DNA of 48,113 nt, from assembly GCA_002343505.1 (NCBI GenBank), contig DDQZ01000008.1, positions 319-48,431 on the forward strand, read 5' to 3'. Below, piece by piece: positions 31,994-41,463 of this stretch. Made by a program: the position numbers and the translations under genes. The notes beneath the pieces are model-generated. The model was not told the origin of the DNA. It made no database searches and saw only the letters and a list, made by a program, of their open reading frames with translations. Positions within the stretch are counted from its first letter, which is position 1; each line of letters starts with the position of its first letter. This DNA is from Verrucomicrobiaceae bacterium UBA2429. GTDB taxonomy: Bacteria > Verrucomicrobiota > Verrucomicrobiia > Verrucomicrobiales > Verrucomicrobiaceae.

Positions 31994-34024
31994 ATGCATT
32001 GGGACATACCGGAACTCATCTTTATAGCCACCGCGCTGGCAGTCGGCGGGGCGTGTCTTGGCTGGCTGAAAAAGAGGTACCGAAACACCCACCACCACCT
32101 GTTGATCTTCTGCCTCGTTGGAGCTGTGGGGTATCTGGCTCCGATGCACATGGAGCGCGCGGCGGAACGCGCGCGGGAATTGACCAAGCTTTCCTGGCTT
32201 GGAATCGCCCGGACCTATGCTCATGATTTTGAAAGGGAGCACAGAGAGCCACAGGAATGGGATCAGCCGGGAATACGCCGGATCATGGCAAAAACAGCCG
32301 GTCGTGTTGCTCAATCCGCCGCACAGGTGCAGTCTGTGGGCTTGGTCTGGGCATCTGGCGGCGGATTCCAGCAAACAAGCTGCTGCGCGCCTGACACCAT
32401 CAATGGCTTCAAGTTGAGCAGCGGGCACGATGACAAAATCAAGCTGGCGCTTTCCGGCCAGGAATCCTGGTGCGAGGTGAAGGGGGAGCGCAACGAAGCC
32501 AAAGCAGTCTTCGGCATCATCCCAGTGGCCCATGCCGACGGCAGAGTCTGCGCCGCCGCAGTGGTGGAATATTCCGCCAAAGCCTGGAACCAGGTCCGTA
32601 ACATGGCTCAATGGCAGATCGCGGGCGAGTTCACCGGACTGTTGATCACCTTCGTGTGCATGGGCATGCTGCTGGTGGCGCGCTCCGAACAGCGCCGGCA
32701 GCGCGCTGTGGAGGAGGCCACGAAACCTTTGCTCGACGAGTTGGAAAGCCTCGACGGCATGGTGAACTCGATGCATGGCGTGGTTTGGGAAAGGGAGGAG
32801 GGAGCACGGGATTTCGGCTTCATCAGCGAGCAGGCGGACGGCTTTCTGGGCTATCCGCTGGCGCGCTGGACGGAAGAGGAGGGTTTCTTCGACTCGATCA
32901 TCCTGCCGGGGGACCGCCAGCGGGTGTTGAAATCCCGCAAGGATGCTGAAAAAACGCGCTCCCGCTACGAGGTTGAGTACAAAGTGATGACGGCGGATGG
33001 CAAAACGGCCTATGTCTCCGAGCACGCCAAGGCCGAAAAACCGCCTTTCGACAGCGTGGTGGTGCGTGGAATTCTGGTGGATGTGACCCGAAGGCGCGAG
33101 GCCGAGCAGGTGAACAACGAAATGCACAAGATGATGCTGGAGGCATCAAGGCAGGCCGGCATGGCGGAGGTGGCCACCGGCGTGCTGCATAATGTGGGCA
33201 ATGTGCTCAACAGCCTCAATGTGGCGGCCAAACTGCTTTCCGAGCGGCTGCAAAAATCCCGTTTCGACAAGCTCTGCCAGGCCACCGATCTGCTGAAGGA
33301 GCATCTGCCGGATAATCCTGAATTTTTCACCACGGATTCGCGCGGCCAGGCTCTCCCGGGCTACCTCGCCGATCTCTCCCGTTATCTGCGCGAGGAGCAG
33401 GGCAGGCTCTCCGAGACGACCTCGGACATGATCCAGCGCATCGAGCACATCCGGGATATGATCATGCTCCAGCAGATGCACAGTGCCGTGCGTCCCCTGC
33501 TGGAGTCGCTGGACCTTGCAACGGTGGTGGACGAGGCAGTGCGTCTTGAAATGAGTGTTTACGGCTCGCATCAGGAAATCCGCATCGAACGACAGTATGC
33601 CGACCTGCCACAGGTGTATTTGCCGCGCTCCCTGCTGCTGCAAATTCTCGTGAACCTGGTGGCAAACGCCTGCCAGGCGATGGCGAAGACGCCCGATGAA
33701 GCCCGGTTGCTCACCTTGCGGGTCGGCCCTCTTGGCGAGGAAAAAGTGCGCATCAGCGTGGAGGACAACGGCTGCGGCATAGACGCCAGGCACTTGACAA
33801 AAATTTTCAAGCAGGGCTACACCACCAAGAAAGACGGGCACGGATTCGGCCTTCACCACGCAAGCCTGCTCGCGGCTGACATGGGGGGCGAACTGCGCGC
33901 CGAAAGCGACGGTCTGGGCAAAGGGGCGCGCTTCATGCTCGACCTGCCCGCCGCGAAAGACCCTGGCTGCAAAGCACCCGCCCATGCCACTCCCGCGCTC
34001 GAAGAATCCATAACCTCATCATGA
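31994..34024 (+). CDS. Membrane PAS-domain sensor histidine kinase
   Basis: A 676-residue sensor kinase. Two membrane segments (LIFIATALAVGGACLGW and FTGLLITFVCMGMLLVARSE) frame an extracytoplasmic sensor region. A PAS-like domain follows (VVWEREEGARDFGFISEQAD, and RYEVEYKVMTADGKTAYVSE for the PAC strand), then a helix and the H-box MAEVATGVLHNVGNVLNSLN with the phosphorylated histidine. The ATP-binding part has LVNLVANACQAM (N box), VEDNGCGI (G1) and DGHGFGLHHASLLA (G2). The start ATG 31994 is preferred over TTG 31955, which would place extra hydrophobic residues before the first helix. The preceding 90 bp are A/T-rich. The gene overlaps the next by 4 bp (ATGA), so the two kinases are coupled. 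Confidence 0.9.
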   Translation: MHWDIPELIFIATALAVGGACLGWLKKRYRNTHHHLLIFCLVGAVGYLAPMHMERAAERARELTKLSWLGIARTYAHDFEREHREPQEWDQPGIRRIMAKTAGRVAQSAAQVQSVGLVWASGGGFQQTSCCAPDTINGFKLSSGHDDKIKLALSGQESWCEVKGERNEAKAVFGIIPVAHADGRVCAAAVVEYSAKAWNQVRNMAQWQIAGEFTGLLITFVCMGMLLVARSEQRRQRAVEEATKPLLDELESLDGMVNSMHGVVWEREEGARDFGFISEQADGFLGYPLARWTEEEGFFDSIILPGDRQRVLKSRKDAEKTRSRYEVEYKVMTADGKTAYVSEHAKAEKPPFDSVVVRGILVDVTRRREAEQVNNEMHKMMLEASRQAGMAEVATGVLHNVGNVLNSLNVAAKLLSERLQKSRFDKLCQATDLLKEHLPDNPEFFTTDSRGQALPGYLADLSRYLREEQGRLSETTSDMIQRIEHIRDMIMLQQMHSAVRPLLESLDLATVVDEAVRLEMSVYGSHQEIRIERQYADLPQVYLPRSLLLQILVNLVANACQAMAKTPDEARLLTLRVGPLGEEKVRISVEDNGCGIDARHLTKIFKQGYTTKKDGHGFGLHHASLLAADMGGELRAESDGLGKGARFMLDLPAAKDPGCKAPAHATPALEESITSS

Positions 34025-35913
34025 AACCCCAGCCCCAGAGCACCATCTCCGCTGTTGATTTTGCGGAAAAAGATCCCCTGCGCGTGAATCAGCGCATCCT
34101 GATTGTGGATGACAATTCAGCGATCCATGAGGATTTCCGCAAAATTCTCTCCCCCGCGGACTATGGCGAGGCTGATCTCGATCTTGCCGAGTCGGCGGTT
34201 TTTGGGCATGAGATCAAGGGCGACACCGTCTTTGACTTCCAGCTCGCATTTGCCGCCCAGGGTGAGGGGGCTGTCAAACTGGCGGAGATGGCCCTCCAGC
34301 AGGGCAGACCCTTCGCGCTCGCCCTGGTGGATGTGCGCATGCCTCCCGGCATGGACGGGGTGGAGACGATCAAGGCGCTCTGGAAAATCCAGCCTGACAT
34401 GCAGATCGCCATCTGCACGGCCTATGCGGACTATTCATGGGACGACATCGCGCGCCATCTCGGCGTCACTCATCGTTTGATGATTCTGAAAAAACCTTTC
34501 GACCCCATCGAGGTCATCCAGATCGCCAACGCCCTGACCACGAAATGGGCCTACGAGCGCGAGTCCGCGCTGCGCCAGCTCGGTCTTCAGACACGTCTGT
34601 GGGAGCACACCCGGCGCATTGAGGACGCCTGCAGCCGCCTCAACAAAGAGCACCAGGAGCGGTTGCGGCTCGTGGAGGACATGCGCCGGATGCAGAAAAT
34701 GGACTCCCTCGGCGCGCTGGCCGCCGGCATCGCGCATGACTTCAACAACGTGCTCACCGTCATTCAAAGCCAGCTCAGCATGAGTCTGATGAGCGCCGAG
34801 CAGCCTCAGGGCATCGCCGAATCCATGGAGGAGGTGCTGCTGGCCGCGCGCCACGCCGCCGACCTGACCGACCGCCTGCTCAAATTCAGCCGGAGGGAAT
34901 TCATGCCGCCGGTTCCTCTCCAGCTCGATCAAGCCATCGAAAACGAGACCGCCCTGCTCAAGCGCTCCCTGGGTCCCCAGATCACGTTGGAGATCAGCCA
35001 CGCGCCGGACCTGCCTGACGTGGTGGCGGACCCCGGTTCCCTCGGCCAGATCATCATCAATCTTGCGCTCAACGCCAGGGACGCCATGCCTCAGGGAGGC
35101 AGGGTCGCCATCAGCAGCCGCTTCATGCGTGTCGAAAACCCTGAGGACGCCAAATCCCTTCACGCCGAAGCGCGCGCGGGCGAGTTTGCCGTCATCAGTG
35201 TCAGTGACACCGGCACCGGCATGCCGCCGGAAGTCCTCGACCGCATTTTCGACCCCTTTTTCACCACCAAAGGCGCGGGCCGCGGCTCAGGAATGGGTTT
35301 GTTCGTGGTCAGAGGGCTGGTGCGCCACATGGGAGGCTGGGTGACTGTTTCCAGCGTTCCCGGAGTCGGCACGGACTTCCAAATTTATCTTCCCGTTATT
35401 GGCTCCGAACTGCCGGCGGACGACTCTGAAAAACCGGGCCGTGATTTTGACGGCCTCTCCATGGGCGTGCCGCCCTGCACCATTCTGATCGTGGATGACG
35501 ACTCCAGCGTGCGGCATGTCGTTTCCAGCGTCCTGCGAGCCCAGGGCCACAGCGTCCTGACAGCCAAAGACGCGGACGAGGCATGGAAATGCTGGGCATC
35601 CCACCGCCAGGGCATTCATCTGGTCATCGCGGACATCAACCTTCCAGGCAAGTCGAATGGCTTTGACCTCGGCAGGGCCGTCCTGGCCGAGGATTCCAGC
35701 GTGCCGTTTATCTTCACCAGCGGCAGTTGCCCCGACATCGTCGGCCAGACCGGCAAGCTCCAACTCGGGATCAACTATCTGCCCAAGCCCTTCGACGTGC
35801 TCGACCTGCTCAATGCCGTGGGCCATGCGCTGGCGGACACTCCTTCCTGCGACAAACCTCCGGCTCCTGCCAAGACTCAGACCGCCAAGATCGAACTGGC
35901 ACGCATCTCCTGA
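34021..35913 (+). CDS. Hybrid histidine kinase with receiver domains at both ends
   Basis: A 630-residue cytoplasmic REC-HK-REC protein. REC1 occupies about residues 25-165 (LIVDDNSAIHEDF, phospho-acceptor in VDVRMP, ILKKPFDP). The kinase core has the H-box ALAAGIAHDFNNVLTVIQSQ, the N box IIINLALNARDAM, the G1 VSDTGTGMP and the G2 loop GAGRGSGMGLFVVRGLV. REC2 at the C-terminus has LIVDDDSSVRHVV, IADINLPG and YLPKPFDVLDLL. No DNA-binding output is present, so it must pass the signal on. It begins inside the stop codon of the upstream kinase (ATGA overlap), so both products are made together; the membrane PAS kinase probably phosphorylates REC1, which is inference. Confidence 0.92.
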   Translation: MKPQPQSTISAVDFAEKDPLRVNQRILIVDDNSAIHEDFRKILSPADYGEADLDLAESAVFGHEIKGDTVFDFQLAFAAQGEGAVKLAEMALQQGRPFALALVDVRMPPGMDGVETIKALWKIQPDMQIAICTAYADYSWDDIARHLGVTHRLMILKKPFDPIEVIQIANALTTKWAYERESALRQLGLQTRLWEHTRRIEDACSRLNKEHQERLRLVEDMRRMQKMDSLGALAAGIAHDFNNVLTVIQSQLSMSLMSAEQPQGIAESMEEVLLAARHAADLTDRLLKFSRREFMPPVPLQLDQAIENETALLKRSLGPQITLEISHAPDLPDVVADPGSLGQIIINLALNARDAMPQGGRVAISSRFMRVENPEDAKSLHAEARAGEFAVISVSDTGTGMPPEVLDRIFDPFFTTKGAGRGSGMGLFVVRGLVRHMGGWVTVSSVPGVGTDFQIYLPVIGSELPADDSEKPGRDFDGLSMGVPPCTILIVDDDSSVRHVVSSVLRAQGHSVLTAKDADEAWKCWASHRQGIHLVIADINLPGKSNGFDLGRAVLAEDSSVPFIFTSGSCPDIVGQTGKLQLGINYLPKPFDVLDLLNAVGHALADTPSCDKPPAPAKTQTAKIELARIS

Positions 35914-35922
35914 ACCACGGCT

Positions 35923-36546
35923 TCAATAATCAGTCAGGAATGGGTTTCCCAGACGCTCGTCACCGATTGAGGTGGGATTGCCGTGGCCTGGGCAGACGCG
36001 CGTGGCATCCGGCAGCGGCAGCAGCTTTGCCTGAATCCCGGACAGCAACTGCTCGAACGAGCCGCCTGGCAGGTCGGTCCGTCCCACCCCGCCCTGGAAA
36101 AGCACATCTCCTCCGAAGACAATCCCCTGTCCGGGCTGGTGAAAGCAGACACTGTCCGCCGAGTGGCCCGGAATATGAAGAAGGCGCCATTCCAGGCCGC
36201 CGATGGCCGCGACTTCCCGGCCTTCCAGAACCTCGTTCACTTCAAACTCAGGCACGGTCAGCAGACTGCCGCTGAATGCGCCGAACAGGCGCTCCAAAGT
36301 CAGCGCGCGCGAAAAGCCGGACCATGCCAGCACGGGGCAGCCGTGCCGCTTTTTCACCTCCGCGGCATCCATCACATGATCAAAGTGCTGGTGAGTGAGC
36401 AGCAGCGCCGAGACCCGCGCGCCGCGTTCATCAAGCCAGCCGGCCACGCCCTCAGGCGCGTCCACCAGCAGGTCCGCGCCCTCGAGCCTCACCAGCCAGC
36501 CGTTTGTCATGGCGATGCCGCCCGTGTAGCATTCCAGTCGAATCAT
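35923..36546 (-). CDS. MBL-fold metallo-hydrolase (glyoxalase II-like)
   Basis: A 207-residue zinc or iron-dependent hydrolase. The metal-binding motif T-H52-Q-H54-F-D56-H57 is the HxHxDH signature. Further ligands are in LLHIPGHSADSVCFH, GGDVLFQGGVGRTDLPGGSF and RVCPGHGNPTSIGDE. The form resembles hydroxyacylglutathione hydrolase and persulfide dioxygenase-like proteins of 200-220 residues; it lacks the extra C-terminal glutathione-binding domain of true glyoxalase II, so a broader hydrolase role is likely. Start ATG 36546 (MIRLECYTGG) is preferred to the longer frame from 36582. Convergent with the hybrid kinase, divergent from the protease. Confidence 0.85.
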   Translation of the reverse strand: MIRLECYTGGIAMTNGWLVRLEGADLLVDAPEGVAGWLDERGARVSALLLTHQHFDHVMDAAEVKKRHGCPVLAWSGFSRALTLERLFGAFSGSLLTVPEFEVNEVLEGREVAAIGGLEWRLLHIPGHSADSVCFHQPGQGIVFGGDVLFQGGVGRTDLPGGSFEQLLSGIQAKLLPLPDATRVCPGHGNPTSIGDERLGNPFLTDY

Positions 36547-36652
36547 GACCGGTTTCCTGCGGGAATCCGGTGGACATTTCAAGCCGCAAAAGGCAAATTC
36601 GCCGACGATTTCGCCGTTTTAAATCGTTATATCCAACGACGGAAAGCCCCTC

Positions 36653-38950
36653 ATGACTCGCACATTACCCCTATTTCTCGGCGCCGGACTGGCGCTGCTC
36701 GCCCCGGTGACGCACCAAGTCCGCGCGGAGACAAATTTCGGCCAGGTGGCCATGCATGTGGCCTACATGCTGCAAAATCAGCACTACTCTCGCCAGGATT
36801 TCGATGACGCCATGTCCGCGAGGATGCTGGACAACTACCTCGCCATGCTCGACCCCCGCCGGGTCTTCTTCACCGCCAAGGATGTGAAGGAGTTTGAGGC
36901 CAAATACAAGACCACTCTCGACGACCTCATCCTCATGCGCGACATCAGCGCGGCGGAGGAAATCTACGGCATCTACAAGCAGCGCGTCAAAAACCGTGTT
37001 GAGTTCGTCCGCAAGACGGTCGAAGGGCGCAAATTCACCTTTGATTCGGACCGCACAACGCTCATCAAGCGTGACAAGGCCCCCTACCCCGCCGACTCCG
37101 CCGCGCAGGACAAACTCTGGCTGGACATCATTGAGGAAAACCTGCTGCAGGAAATCCTCGCCGATCAAGCCAAAGCCGAGGAGAAAGCCAAAAAGGCGGC
37201 CAAGGCTTCCGACAAGCCTGCGGACGGAAAAGAGGGTGCGCCGCCGGCCGAAAAACCCGCCCCGGAGGAGCCTGAGAAAACGCCCGAAGAACGGATCATC
37301 AAGGATTACGAGCGGCTCATCGAAAGCGTCGAGGAGAACGATTATGAGGATGTGGTGGACCTCTTTCTCTCCAGCCTTTCCGCCGCGTATGACCCGCACA
37401 CCGAGTACATGAGCGTGAATGAGATGGACAACTTCAACATCCAGATGAAGCACAAGCTCGTCGGCATCGGCGCCCTTCTTGGATTGCAGGATGATGTCGC
37501 CCAAATCCAGGGCATCGTCGTTGGCGGACCCGCCGACAAGCAGGGCGAGCTCAAACTGAACGACAAGGTGACGGGTGTGGCCCAGGGCGAGGCCGACTTT
37601 GTCGAGACCAAGTACATGAAGCTGCAAAAGATCGTGGACATGATTCGCGGCACCGAGGGCAGCATTGTGCGGCTGCGTGTCAACCCCGCTGTGGACCCCT
37701 CAAGCACCAAGATCATCACCATCACGCGCGGGCCGGTCGAGTTGAAGGAAAAGCTCGCCAACGCCGAGTTGATCCTCACCCCGTCCGAGCTTGGCAAGCC
37801 GATGAAAGTCGGCTGGATCAACCTTTCATCGTTCTACGCCGACATGGAGGACGGCACGGTCTCCACCACCGACGATGTTCAGAAGCTCCTCGCCCGTCTC
37901 ATGAAGGAGGGCATGGACGGCCTCGTCCTCGACCTGCGCGGCAACGGCGGCGGTTCCCTTGAGGAGGCCATCCGCCTCACGGGTCTCTTTGTCCCGGCCG
38001 GCCCCGTCGTCCAGGCCAAGGATTGGCGCGGCTCCATCACCTGGCGCGAGTGTGAAAGCCCCAAGGCCTTTTATGAGGGGCCCATGATCGTGCTCACGGA
38101 CAAAACCAGCGCCTCCGCTTCAGAGATTCTCGCCGCCGCGTTGCAGGACTACCGCCGGGCCCTCATCGTCGGAGACAAGTCCACCTTCGGCAAGGGCACC
38201 GTGCAGACCATCCTCCCCGTGGACCGCTTCATGCCTTTCTTCGCCAAAAAAGACCGCGCCGGAAACCTGAAAGTCACCATCCAGAAGTTTTACCGCATCG
38301 CCGGAGGTTCCACCCAGCTCAAGGGGGTCGAACCCGACCTCGTGCTGCCTTCCATCCGGGATGTCCTGGACATCGGCGAATCCTCCACCGAAAACCCGCT
38401 GCCCTACGACACCATTCCCGCGCGCAAATACAACCTCGTCTCCCAGCAGCCCCTGCCGGTGGCCGAGCTTTCATCCAGACTCGCCGCCCGCCTCGGGGCC
38501 AACCCGGAGTTTCAATACATCCTTGATGAATCCAAGCGCCTCAAGGAGCGCATTGACCGCAACTCCGTGGTCATCAACCTTGCCCAGCGCCGGCAGGAAA
38601 CCGATGAAAACAAAGCACGAAGGGAAAAGCAGGAGGCTGAGCGCGCGGAACGGGCCAAAGAGGTGGCGGCCCGCCTCGGGGACGAAACCTTCAAGCTCTA
38701 TCATCTCACGCTGGACAACGTCAACGATCCCGAGCTCGTGCCCCAGTCCGCCTTCACCCGCGAGCAAAGCACCGGCATGAAAATGGCCGCCAAGAAGGAT
38801 GGCGAGGATGATCCCAACGACATGTCCAAGTTCCCCTACGGCATCGAACCCGCGCGGCTGGAAACACTCCACATTCTGCGTGATTTCCTCGAACTCACCG
38901 GCAAGCAGCCCACCACCGCCAAAACGGAGGGCAAGGCGCCCGCCAACTGA
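36653..38950 (+). CDS. prc: C-terminal processing protease (S41A, Tsp/Prc type)
   Basis: A 765-residue periplasmic serine protease that degrades or trims proteins at their C-termini. Signal peptide LPLFLGAGLALLAPVTHQVR is followed by the Tsp N-terminal helical domain (MSARMLDNYLAMLDPRRVFF). A PDZ domain follows (LVGIGALLGLQDDVAQIQGI, VGGPADKQGELKLNDKVTGV) and then the catalytic S41 domain with LRGNGGGSLEEAIRLTG. The nucleophile serine and lysine are in LTDKTSASASEILAAALQDY and STFGKGTVQTILPVDR. An insert rich in Lys, Ala, Glu and Pro (KAEEKAKKAAKASDKPADGK) lies between the N-terminal domain and the PDZ, a low-complexity linker. A Lys/Arg/Glu-rich coiled coil follows the catalytic part. Length is on the long side but normal for Prc. 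Confidence 0.94.
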   Translation: MTRTLPLFLGAGLALLAPVTHQVRAETNFGQVAMHVAYMLQNQHYSRQDFDDAMSARMLDNYLAMLDPRRVFFTAKDVKEFEAKYKTTLDDLILMRDISAAEEIYGIYKQRVKNRVEFVRKTVEGRKFTFDSDRTTLIKRDKAPYPADSAAQDKLWLDIIEENLLQEILADQAKAEEKAKKAAKASDKPADGKEGAPPAEKPAPEEPEKTPEERIIKDYERLIESVEENDYEDVVDLFLSSLSAAYDPHTEYMSVNEMDNFNIQMKHKLVGIGALLGLQDDVAQIQGIVVGGPADKQGELKLNDKVTGVAQGEADFVETKYMKLQKIVDMIRGTEGSIVRLRVNPAVDPSSTKIITITRGPVELKEKLANAELILTPSELGKPMKVGWINLSSFYADMEDGTVSTTDDVQKLLARLMKEGMDGLVLDLRGNGGGSLEEAIRLTGLFVPAGPVVQAKDWRGSITWRECESPKAFYEGPMIVLTDKTSASASEILAAALQDYRRALIVGDKSTFGKGTVQTILPVDRFMPFFAKKDRAGNLKVTIQKFYRIAGGSTQLKGVEPDLVLPSIRDVLDIGESSTENPLPYDTIPARKYNLVSQQPLPVAELSSRLAARLGANPEFQYILDESKRLKERIDRNSVVINLAQRRQETDENKARREKQEAERAERAKEVAARLGDETFKLYHLTLDNVNDPELVPQSAFTREQSTGMKMAAKKDGEDDPNDMSKFPYGIEPARLETLHILRDFLELTGKQPTTAKTEGKAPAN

Positions 38951-38973
38951 GTTCTTCCCGGCTTGCTAAACAA

Positions 38974-39010
38974 AAGGGCGGAGCCGCGGGACTCCGCCCT
39001 TTTTATTTTT
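38974..39010 (+). terminator. Intrinsic terminator after the protease gene
   Basis: AAGGGCGGAG pairs with CTCCGCCCTT across an eight-base loop, followed by TTTATTTTT, 23 bp after the protease stop. It could also serve the minus-strand dhaK that ends at 39038 on the other side, since the stem works in both directions. Confidence 0.88.
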
Positions 39011-39037
39011 GAATGGGCCGGGCGGTGAGCGCGCGTC

Positions 39038-40048
39038 TCACAGCTTCGTGTAGCCCAGGCTCTCGCAGGGCAGGTCCCACAGCCGTTTGAGTTCGGCGTC
39101 GAGTTTGGTGATGCTGAAGCTCACACCCGCCATTTCCTGGCAGGTCACAATGTTGTCGCAGATGGTCTGGTGAATTTTCAATCCGCGCGCCTCCAGGATG
39201 GGGCGCGCCGCGCGCAGCATGATGAGCAGCTCCATGAGGTGGGTGCTGCCCAGGCTGTTGACGAAGAAGACAATCTCGTCGCCCGCGCCCAGCGGCAGGT
39301 CGTCGGCAAAAAGCAGGTCGAGGATCTTGACCGCCAGCTCGTCCGCCGGGCACATGGGGATGAGTCCCACCCCCTTCTCGCCGTGGATGCCCATGCCCAG
39401 GCCGATGAGATCGTCCGCCAGCTCGAACGTGGGAGCTCCCGTGGCGGGGATGCTGCCTGGCTTGGTGGAGACGCCCACCGTGCGCGTCATGTCCACGGCC
39501 TTTTGCGCGATGCGCGCCAGCTCGTCGAGCGTGTCCACCTGGGTGGCGGCGGCCCCTGCCAGCTTCACGACGGGCACAAGGCCCGCAATGCCGCGGCGCT
39601 TGCCCTTTTCCGTCGGCGGGGCGGAGCAGACATCGTCATTGATGATGACAGTTTTGACCTGGATGCCCTCCTCCTCGGCCAGCTCGGCGCCGATGTCGAA
39701 GTTCATCACATCGCCGGCATAGTTGCCATACAGGTAGAGCACGCCTTTGCCGCGGTTCACCGCCTGCGTCGCCTCCAGCACGATGTCCGGCGGCGGGGCC
39801 GCGAATATGTCTCCCACCGCCGCGCCATCGCCCATGCCTTTGCCGACCAGGCCGTGGTAGATCGGCTCATGGCCCGCGCCGCCGCCGATGAGCAGCCCCG
39901 GCGCGTCCGGGCGCAGGTCGTTCATCACGATGGAGCGCTTGCCCGCGCGCCGCGCCTTGCCGTCGTAGGCGAGCACGAGGCCCTCGAAGAGTTCATCGGC
40001 GCACTTCAGCGGATCGTTGATGATTTTTTTGGCGGTGTTCTTGCTCAT
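39038..40048 (-). CDS. dhaK: Dihydroxyacetone kinase subunit DhaK
   Basis: A 336-residue protein matching the dihydroxyacetone-binding subunit. It has the family opening INDPLKCADELFEGLVLAYD, GLLIGGGAGHEPIYHGLVGK, LYLYGNYAGDVMNFDIGAEL, and the substrate-binding histidine in GMGIHGEKG. DhaK forms a covalent hemiaminal with dihydroxyacetone through that histidine, while phosphate is supplied by ATP-bound DhaL or the PTS via DhaM. Neither DhaL nor DhaM is visible in the window, so the partner lies elsewhere or is absent. Start ATG 40048 (MSKNTAKK) was chosen over the longer open frame. Divergent from the glycosyltransferase gene; the 278 bp between the starts show no clear promoter. Confidence 0.92.
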   Translation of the reverse strand: MSKNTAKKIINDPLKCADELFEGLVLAYDGKARRAGKRSIVMNDLRPDAPGLLIGGGAGHEPIYHGLVGKGMGDGAAVGDIFAAPPPDIVLEATQAVNRGKGVLYLYGNYAGDVMNFDIGAELAEEEGIQVKTVIINDDVCSAPPTEKGKRRGIAGLVPVVKLAGAAATQVDTLDELARIAQKAVDMTRTVGVSTKPGSIPATGAPTFELADDLIGLGMGIHGEKGVGLIPMCPADELAVKILDLLFADDLPLGAGDEIVFFVNSLGSTHLMELLIMLRAARPILEARGLKIHQTICDNIVTCQEMAGVSFSITKLDAELKRLWDLPCESLGYTKL

Positions 40049-40326
40049 GGTCGGAGGATGTTGAAGTTGGTGAAAACAGAACGCCGGGCCGCATGGGCGC
40101 GCCGCGTCCGGGGGACGATGAGAGCATTTCCCGGCGCGCGCGCAACGCTCATTCGCACTTTTGCCCGGCCCGCCCTGGAGGGGAGGAGGGAATTTGCCGG
40201 AACGCGGCGCTTGGCAGGCGGCCATTCTTCCGCACAATGCCGCGCTTCTGGCATGATTGAAATCCACGGTTCCTCAACACGCGACCGCAGCCTGTCCGGG
40301 CTTCGGCGCGGGCTATTTTTCTCCCG

Positions 40327-41463
40327 ATGACCTGGGTGCTCTGCGGTCTGCTGGCCCTCGTGGTTTACGCTCATGCGGGGTATCCCCTGCTGATGGCCGT
40401 GCTGGCCCGCTGGCGGCCCGGGGCGCTCGATCCCCATGAGGATGACAAGGCCGGTCTGAGCATCGTCGTTTGCGCGCGGGACGCGGGCGCGGCCATCACC
40501 GCGCGGCTGGAGAATCTGCTCGCCTGCGTCTGGGAGGGTGAGCTGGAGATCCTCGTCTTTTGCGACGGCTGCGCCGATGACACCGCCGCGCGCGCCAGGG
40601 CGCTGGGAGACGCGCGCGTGCGCGTCATCGAGTCGCCCGAACCGCGCGGCAAGGCGGCGGCCCTCAATGAGGCGATCCCGGCCTGCCGGTTCGCGCAGGT
40701 GGTGCTGTGCGATGTGCGGCAGAGATTCCATCCCGAGGCTTTGCGGCACCTCACCCGCCCGCTGCTGGATCCGGATGTGATGGCGGTGAGCGGGCTGCTG
40801 GAGATCGAGCCCTCGGCGGCGGGCGGCGGGCAGGGGGTGGATGTGTATTGGAAAATGGAGCGCCGGCTGCGCGAGTGGGAGGGGCGTTACGATTCGGTCA
40901 TCGGCTGCACCGGCGCCATCTGCGCCATCCGGCGGGCCGCCTTCACGCCGCTGGAGCCGGACACCATCCTCGATGATGTGGAGATTCCCATGCGCATGGC
41001 GGTGGCGGGCGGTCGCGTCTTCTTCGAGCCGCGCGCCCGCGCCTTCGACCCGCAGACGCTGGACCCCGCCAGGGAAAAGGCCAGGAAGCTGCGCACGCTC
41101 GTGGGCAATTACCAGCTCATCGCCCGCTATCCGCGCTGGCTCCTGCCGTGGCGCAACCGGCTCTGGTGGCAGCTCATCTCCCACAAATATCTGCGCCTGG
41201 CCGTGCCCTGGCTGCTCATCGGCATCGCCTTCTGCTCCCTCATGGCCCCGCCGCTGCCCTGGGTGCGGGCCTTGATCGCCGCGCAGGCCCTGGCGTATGC
41301 CTGCGCGCTCGCCGGCCTGCTGATGCCGCGCCTGCGCTGGAAAGTCCTCTCCATTCCCGCCGGCTTCGTGCTGCTGCAGTGGAGCTGCCTTCAGGCCTTC
41401 TTCGCCTTTCTCAGGCACCGCCGAGACCTGCGCGCCCTCTGGAAAACCCCCGCCCGATCATGA
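40327..41463 (+). CDS. Membrane glycosyltransferase, family 2
   Basis: A 378-residue processive-type GT2. An N-terminal membrane anchor (LCGLLALVVYAHAGYPLLM) precedes the catalytic domain with LSIVVCARDAGAAITARLEN, LEILVFCDGCADDT (the D-x-D/sugar-nucleotide region) and RVIESPEPRGKAAALNEAIP, then VYWKMERRLREWEGRYDSVI and CTGAICAIRRAAFTPLEPDT with DDVEIPMRM as the ED-type acceptor motif. Three C-terminal helices follow (AVPWLLIGIAFCSLM, ALAYACALAGLLMP). It would add sugars to a lipid-linked or exported polysaccharide. It overlaps the deacetylase-like gene by 4 bp (ATGA), indicating a shared transcript and function. Confidence 0.9.
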   Translation: MTWVLCGLLALVVYAHAGYPLLMAVLARWRPGALDPHEDDKAGLSIVVCARDAGAAITARLENLLACVWEGELEILVFCDGCADDTAARARALGDARVRVIESPEPRGKAAALNEAIPACRFAQVVLCDVRQRFHPEALRHLTRPLLDPDVMAVSGLLEIEPSAAGGGQGVDVYWKMERRLREWEGRYDSVIGCTGAICAIRRAAFTPLEPDTILDDVEIPMRMAVAGGRVFFEPRARAFDPQTLDPAREKARKLRTLVGNYQLIARYPRWLLPWRNRLWWQLISHKYLRLAVPWLLIGIAFCSLMAPPLPWVRALIAAQALAYACALAGLLMPRLRWKVLSIPAGFVLLQWSCLQAFFAFLRHRRDLRALWKTPARS

